A stretch of 64,000 bases of DNA from Chitinophaga nivalis (lineage in GTDB: Bacteria > Bacteroidota > Bacteroidia > Chitinophagales > Chitinophagaceae): contig NZ_JAPDNR010000001.1 in NCBI RefSeq assembly GCF_025989125.1, positions 3,268,301-3,332,300 on the forward strand, written 5' to 3'. The first letter of the stretch is position 1. The number at the start of each line of letters is the position of its first letter. The notes beneath the pieces are model-generated. The model was not told the DNA's origin. It searched no databases and saw nothing but the letters and a program-made list of their open reading frames with translations. Both the position numbers and the translations under genes were made by a program. This document shows, piece by piece, positions 60,659 to 64,000 of the stretch.

Positions 60659-60845
60659 AGCCTTGATTGGGGGGCCGTGCATCCTTATTGCCAGATAAGG
60701 GCCCCCGCTTGTTTACAGGCGGTTTTTTCCATGGAAAACGGCTATTAGTCTTTGTTAAATAAAATTTTCGGCCAAAAAATGTGTAATAATTAGTATTTTC
60801 CTTATCATTACTCAATTGTCTTGTCAATCGTTTAAATAAGAAAGT

Positions 60846-61343
60846 ATGTTATCACAGAAAATGAAAGATGCGCTCAATGAGCAAATACTGATGGAAGCAC
60901 AATCCTCACAGGCTTACCTGGCAATGGGTAGCTGGTCTGAGATTCAGCCTGGTTTGAAAGGGGTAACAAAATTCTTTTTCCGTCATAGTGATGAAGAGCG
61001 TATGCATATGTTGAAGTTGATCCATTATGTGAATGAAAGAGGTGGATTTGCCATGATACCAGCCCTGGAACAGCCGGTAATGACCTTTGTTTCACTGAAA
61101 AGCGCCTTCGAACAGCTGCTCAAACATGAAATCAGAGTGAGCGAAAGCATCAATAACCTGGTAGAAATAGCGTTATCTGAAAAGGATTATGCTACCCATA
61201 ATTTCCTGCAATGGTATGTAATGGAACAAATGGAAGAAGAAAGACTGGCAAGGGAATGTAATGACAAGCTGGAGATGATCGGTGAAGATAAAAGCGGTCT
61301 GTATCTCTTTGACAGAGACGTGATGACCTTAGATCAGGAATAG
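60846..61343 (+). CDS. ftnA: Non-heme ferritin
   Basis: A 165-residue iron-storage protein. Ferroxidase-type ligands are visible: Glu17 (ILMEAQSSQAYLA), Glu51 and His54 in SDEERMH, and further acidic residues in the later helices (QWYVMEQMEEE). Length and helices match bacterial FtnA, which stores iron as a mineral in a 24-mer in the cytoplasm. It stands alone; a weak TAACCGG/CCGGTTA hairpin follows the stop. Confidence 0.94.
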   Translation: MLSQKMKDALNEQILMEAQSSQAYLAMGSWSEIQPGLKGVTKFFFRHSDEERMHMLKLIHYVNERGGFAMIPALEQPVMTFVSLKSAFEQLLKHEIRVSESINNLVEIALSEKDYATHNFLQWYVMEQMEEERLARECNDKLEMIGEDKSGLYLFDRDVMTLDQE

Positions 61344-61931
61344 GCAATTCGTTAACCGGTACTTTTTAATCCGGTTATGAAACCATATAATAAAGCTTTG
61401 ATGTAAGTAATTACAGGAGATCTTTTAACAAATGATCTGTTGTAATTACTTACCCGATAAAGTAAATACCCCCGGGACTTTCTCTTTCCCACATCCGTAT
61501 TTTCGCAGGGAATCCCGCATAATTTCCACATAACCCCGGAATAATATGCCAGTACTAGCCTGCCAGCGTATCGCTTATCGTTAACACCCCCATTTTATTC
61601 GCGCAAAGTTGCCGCAAAACCTGTTTCATCATGCTACTGCTGTTTCCCATCAACATAAAGGGGAATAGTAGGCCACTACGGCTTTCGCTATGTTTATAAC
61701 AGCATTTGAATCGTTGCCGATGGTCCGGACAATTACGTTAAAATATGCGTATTACTGGATAAAAACGGGTACAGGCCTAATAGCGTAATCTCCTAATTTC
61801 GCACGGCCCGCGATATCGTTGAACCATAGCCGTGCCTGTTGTATCATCAGCTCACCTGTGCTGATTGTATTGAACAGGCGCGTAAAACAGCTCATCCATT
61901 GTCCCCTTTTTTTCAAAATAAGCATGACTAT
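61344..61931. other. Long intergenic stretch between ferritin and GH97 genes
   Basis: About 588 bases without a supported gene. It contains a small hairpin just after ferritin (61353-61377), the larger imperfect inverted repeat at 61403-61453, and a TAATTTCG sequence near 61793 that may be a promoter variant for the GH97 gene. The GH97 reading frame is open from 61839, but residues before 61932 are not conserved-looking. No RNA gene was recognised. Confidence 0.45.
61403..61453. repeat. Imperfect 20-bp inverted repeat
   Basis: Arms 61403-61422 and 61434-61453 pair at 18 of 20 positions (GTAAGTAATTACA and AGATC match; two mismatches between). Loop of 11 bases. No T-run follows. Similar end sequences occur in the hairpin at 59822-59856. 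Confidence 0.6.
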
Positions 61932-63899
61932 ATGAAACCATACTTTGTGTATTGTCTGACTATCTGCCTGGGTTTTGCGGCAGGATTGCAGGCACAGGAT
62001 TATCGGCTCTCTTCTCCTGATGGAAAAGTCACCGTGGCCATCTTTGTAAAGGATAGTTTACATTTCTCCGTAAGCAATAACAAGGAAATCTGTATTACGC
62101 GAATGGATGCACACCTGGCACTCGCGGGAGGCAAACAGCCTGGTATTGCAGGAAAGGTCGTCCGGGCGGCAACAAAAAGTGTACAGCAGCAGATCAAACC
62201 TGCGGTACCTGTTAAGAACAGTGTGATCGACGATCAGTATAATGAGTTGAAACTGTTTTTCAGTGGCCAATACCGGTTCGTCATGCGGGCATATAATGAT
62301 GGCGTGGCCTACCGCTTTGAAACAGATTTTCCCGACAGCATCACGGTGATACACGAAACGGCTGATGTACATCCTCCGGCGGGTAGCCAGGCCTATTTTC
62401 AATGGGTGAAAAAGTGGATGAACCATTATGAGCATACCTACGAACAGCTGGGAGTGGATAGCCTGACAGCTACCCGCGTCACCCAGCTGCCTTTATTGAT
62501 AACTACACCACAGGCCGGAAAAGTATTGATTACAGAGTCTGACCTGTATGACTACCCCGGCCTGTATTTTACGGGTAACGGCGACGGGACGATGAAAGCA
62601 ATTTATCCGCCGGTAGTTAAAACAGAGCGTGTCAACAAACGGGGCACAAAAGATTGGGACCGGCGTTTTTTTCCGATCGAAAGTGAACCATTCATCGCAC
62701 GTACTGCCGGGAGCCGTACTTTCCCCTGGCGTATTCTCGCACTCGCCCAAACGGACATACAATTGCTGAACAATGAAATTGTTTATAAGCTGGGCGCTCC
62801 CAATAAGCTGGCCAATACAGACTGGATCAAACCGGGGCAGGTGGCCTGGGATTGGTGGAATAACTGGGATATTACCGGAGTGGATTTCCGGGCAGGCGTT
62901 AACACGGCTACCTATAAGTATTACATTGATTTTGCTGCTAAAAATCACATCCCCTATATCATCATGGACGAAGGCTGGTATGAACTGGGCGATCTCACAA
63001 AAATATCACCGGAGGTAGACGTAAAAGCGATTATTGATTATGGGAAGCAACGAAACGTTGGCGTGATCCTGTGGTGCGTATGGCGTACGCTCGATGAGCA
63101 GCTGATGCCGGCGATGAAACTGTTCCGGGACTGGGGCGCGAAAGGCATCAAGGTGGATTTTATGGACCGCGATGATCAGGCTGTAGTAAATTTCTACTGG
63201 CGTTGTGCAGCGGCAGCAGCGGAACATCAGCTGTTGGTGGATTTTCATGGCGCACACAAACCTGCCGGTATCAACCGTACCTGGCCTAATGTGCTCAACT
63301 TTGAAGGCGTGCAGGGAATGGAACATAATAAATGGTCCGATAAGAATGCCAGCCCGCAGATGGCAGTAACGTTACCGTATATACGGATGTTTGCCGGTCC
63401 GATGGACTATACACCCGGTGCGATGCGTAATGCACAGCAACGCGATTTTAAAATAATATATGACAAGCCTTTTGGCCAGGGCACCCGCTGTCAGCAGCTG
63501 GCGATGTATGTGTTGTATGATGCCCCTTTACAAATGCTGTGTGATAATCCGGTAGCCTATGAGAAAGAAACGGAATGTACGGCGTTTATTACACAGATAC
63601 CGGTTATCTGGGACCAAACCATTCCACTACAGGGGGAAATTGGAGAATACCTGGTGATGGCGCGTAAAAAAGGAACCCGCTATTATCTGGGGGCGCTCAC
63701 CAATTGGACGGCCCGTGATATCGTCACCGATTTATCCTTCCTGCCGTCAGGGACACATCGCATTACCATCTTCAAAGATGGCATCAATGCCGACAGGAAT
63801 GCTACGGATTATAAAAAAGAAGTACAGATGCTTACCAACCGCGACAGCCTGCGGGTACACCTGGCTCCCGGTGGTGGATTTGCTGCTATTATTGAATAA
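61932..63899 (+). CDS. Glycoside hydrolase family 97 (probable retaining alpha-galactosidase type)
   Basis: About 655 residues from ATG 61932 (MKPYFVYCLTICLGF signal peptide ending LQAQ); the 31 codons before are not signal-like. The N-terminal GH97 domain begins YRLSSPDGKVTV; the catalytic barrel has WWNNWDITG, YIIMDEGW, GIKVDFMD and NFEGVQGMEHNKW; a C-terminal beta domain ends it. Asp409 in KVDF and Glu464 in GMEH are 55 residues apart, the spacing of nucleophile and acid/base in the retaining GH97 enzyme of Bacteroides as I remember it; inverting SusB-type enzymes lack that Asp. It acts in the periplasm on alpha-linked sugars. Confidence 0.92.
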   Translation: MKPYFVYCLTICLGFAAGLQAQDYRLSSPDGKVTVAIFVKDSLHFSVSNNKEICITRMDAHLALAGGKQPGIAGKVVRAATKSVQQQIKPAVPVKNSVIDDQYNELKLFFSGQYRFVMRAYNDGVAYRFETDFPDSITVIHETADVHPPAGSQAYFQWVKKWMNHYEHTYEQLGVDSLTATRVTQLPLLITTPQAGKVLITESDLYDYPGLYFTGNGDGTMKAIYPPVVKTERVNKRGTKDWDRRFFPIESEPFIARTAGSRTFPWRILALAQTDIQLLNNEIVYKLGAPNKLANTDWIKPGQVAWDWWNNWDITGVDFRAGVNTATYKYYIDFAAKNHIPYIIMDEGWYELGDLTKISPEVDVKAIIDYGKQRNVGVILWCVWRTLDEQLMPAMKLFRDWGAKGIKVDFMDRDDQAVVNFYWRCAAAAAEHQLLVDFHGAHKPAGINRTWPNVLNFEGVQGMEHNKWSDKNASPQMAVTLPYIRMFAGPMDYTPGAMRNAQQRDFKIIYDKPFGQGTRCQQLAMYVLYDAPLQMLCDNPVAYEKETECTAFITQIPVIWDQTIPLQGEIGEYLVMARKKGTRYYLGALTNWTARDIVTDLSFLPSGTHRITIFKDGINADRNATDYKKEVQMLTNRDSLRVHLAPGGGFAAIIE

Positions 63900-63915
63900 T
63901 TGAATGGTCACTATT

Positions 63916-64000
63916 ATGAAAAGAAAAGGAATCTGTTTGCTGATACTGTTATGTATCTGTAGGGGCGTCATGGCGCAGGTACCTCGATGGACACTCGCTA
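63916..64000 (+). CDS. Start of a secreted protein (cut by window end)
   Basis: Only 28 codons are visible: a signal peptide (MKRKGICLLILLCICRGVMAQ) followed by VPRWTLA. It begins 16 bases after the GH97 stop, so it is probably co-transcribed and may be another glycan-processing enzyme. Family cannot be told. Confidence 0.6.
   Translation, partial: MKRKGICLLILLCICRGVMAQVPRWTLA

Noticed and set aside
60636..60827. Minus-strand ORF of 63 codons
   Set aside because: It runs through a GC-rich hairpin upstream of ferritin and has low-complexity, non-protein-like composition.
1..64000. CRISPR arrays, insertion sequences or phage genes
   Set aside because: No regularly spaced repeats, transposase motifs or phage structural genes were seen in any frame.

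Overview
The window looks like chromosome of a Chitinophaga-like member of the Bacteroidota (family Chitinophagaceae). The signs are the promoter box TAnnTTTG (seen upstream of a tRNA and many genes), almost no Shine-Dalgarno sites, an ECF sigma/FecR/STN-type TonB receptor cassette, a cobalamin-riboswitch locus full of surface lipoproteins of the Bacteroidota B12-uptake type, a GH97 enzyme, and a GG-leader lanthipeptide-type precursor like those known from Chitinophaga. The genus is inference; the phylum is well supported.

Layout. 1-10.8 kb: hybrid sensor kinase, class I aldolase, proline operon proB-proA, class A beta-lactamase, ene-reductase with a divergent AraC regulator, and an ArsR regulator. 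10.9-19.5 kb: an SDR, two tandem MocR-type (GntR-aminotransferase) regulators, an AhpD-like protein, a DNA alkylation-repair pair (AlkA-like glycosylase plus methylguanine methyltransferase), and a PLP decarboxylase directly followed by an EamA exporter. A 35-bp element in front of the first MocR gene is repeated almost exactly in front of the decarboxylase, linking the two. 19.6-31.8 kb: mostly housekeeping and envelope genes (GNAT, NUDIX, TrmH-type methylase, HMG-CoA lyase-like, GSCFA protein, MFS carrier, patatin-Omp85 fusion, MiaE, BioF-like, penicillin acylase).

A tRNA-Lys(TTT) at 31.9 kb is followed by an A/T-rich two-gene unit, an ABC-type ATPase and an HNH-type protein, arranged like the Septu (PtuA/PtuB) antiphage system but with a changed cysteine pattern. 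After it come small accessory genes to 39.3 kb: acetyltransferase, two AraC regulators, DHFR-like reductase, DinB and an esterase.

39.4-48.6 kb is one cobalamin-riboswitch-controlled run: BtuB-like receptor, two DUF5074 (BtuG-like) lipoproteins, a DUF4465 (BtuH-like) lipoprotein and two paralogous lipoproteins with EF-hand-like calcium loops. It ends at a strong terminator. 48.8-57.1 kb holds a secreted DUF3108-like protein and a minus-strand sigma/anti-sigma/TonB-receptor cassette ending in two paralogous lipoproteins. 57.2-64 kb has a 26-bp perfect inverted repeat, a divergent HxlR/DUF6194 pair with an operator-like palindrome, a cytochrome P450, an orphan lanthipeptide-type precursor gene of 55 codons, ferritin, a GH97 glycosidase and the first codons of another secreted protein.

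No insertion sequence, CRISPR array, rRNA or phage gene was recognised. All family assignments come from reading motifs by eye; none was checked by a database search.
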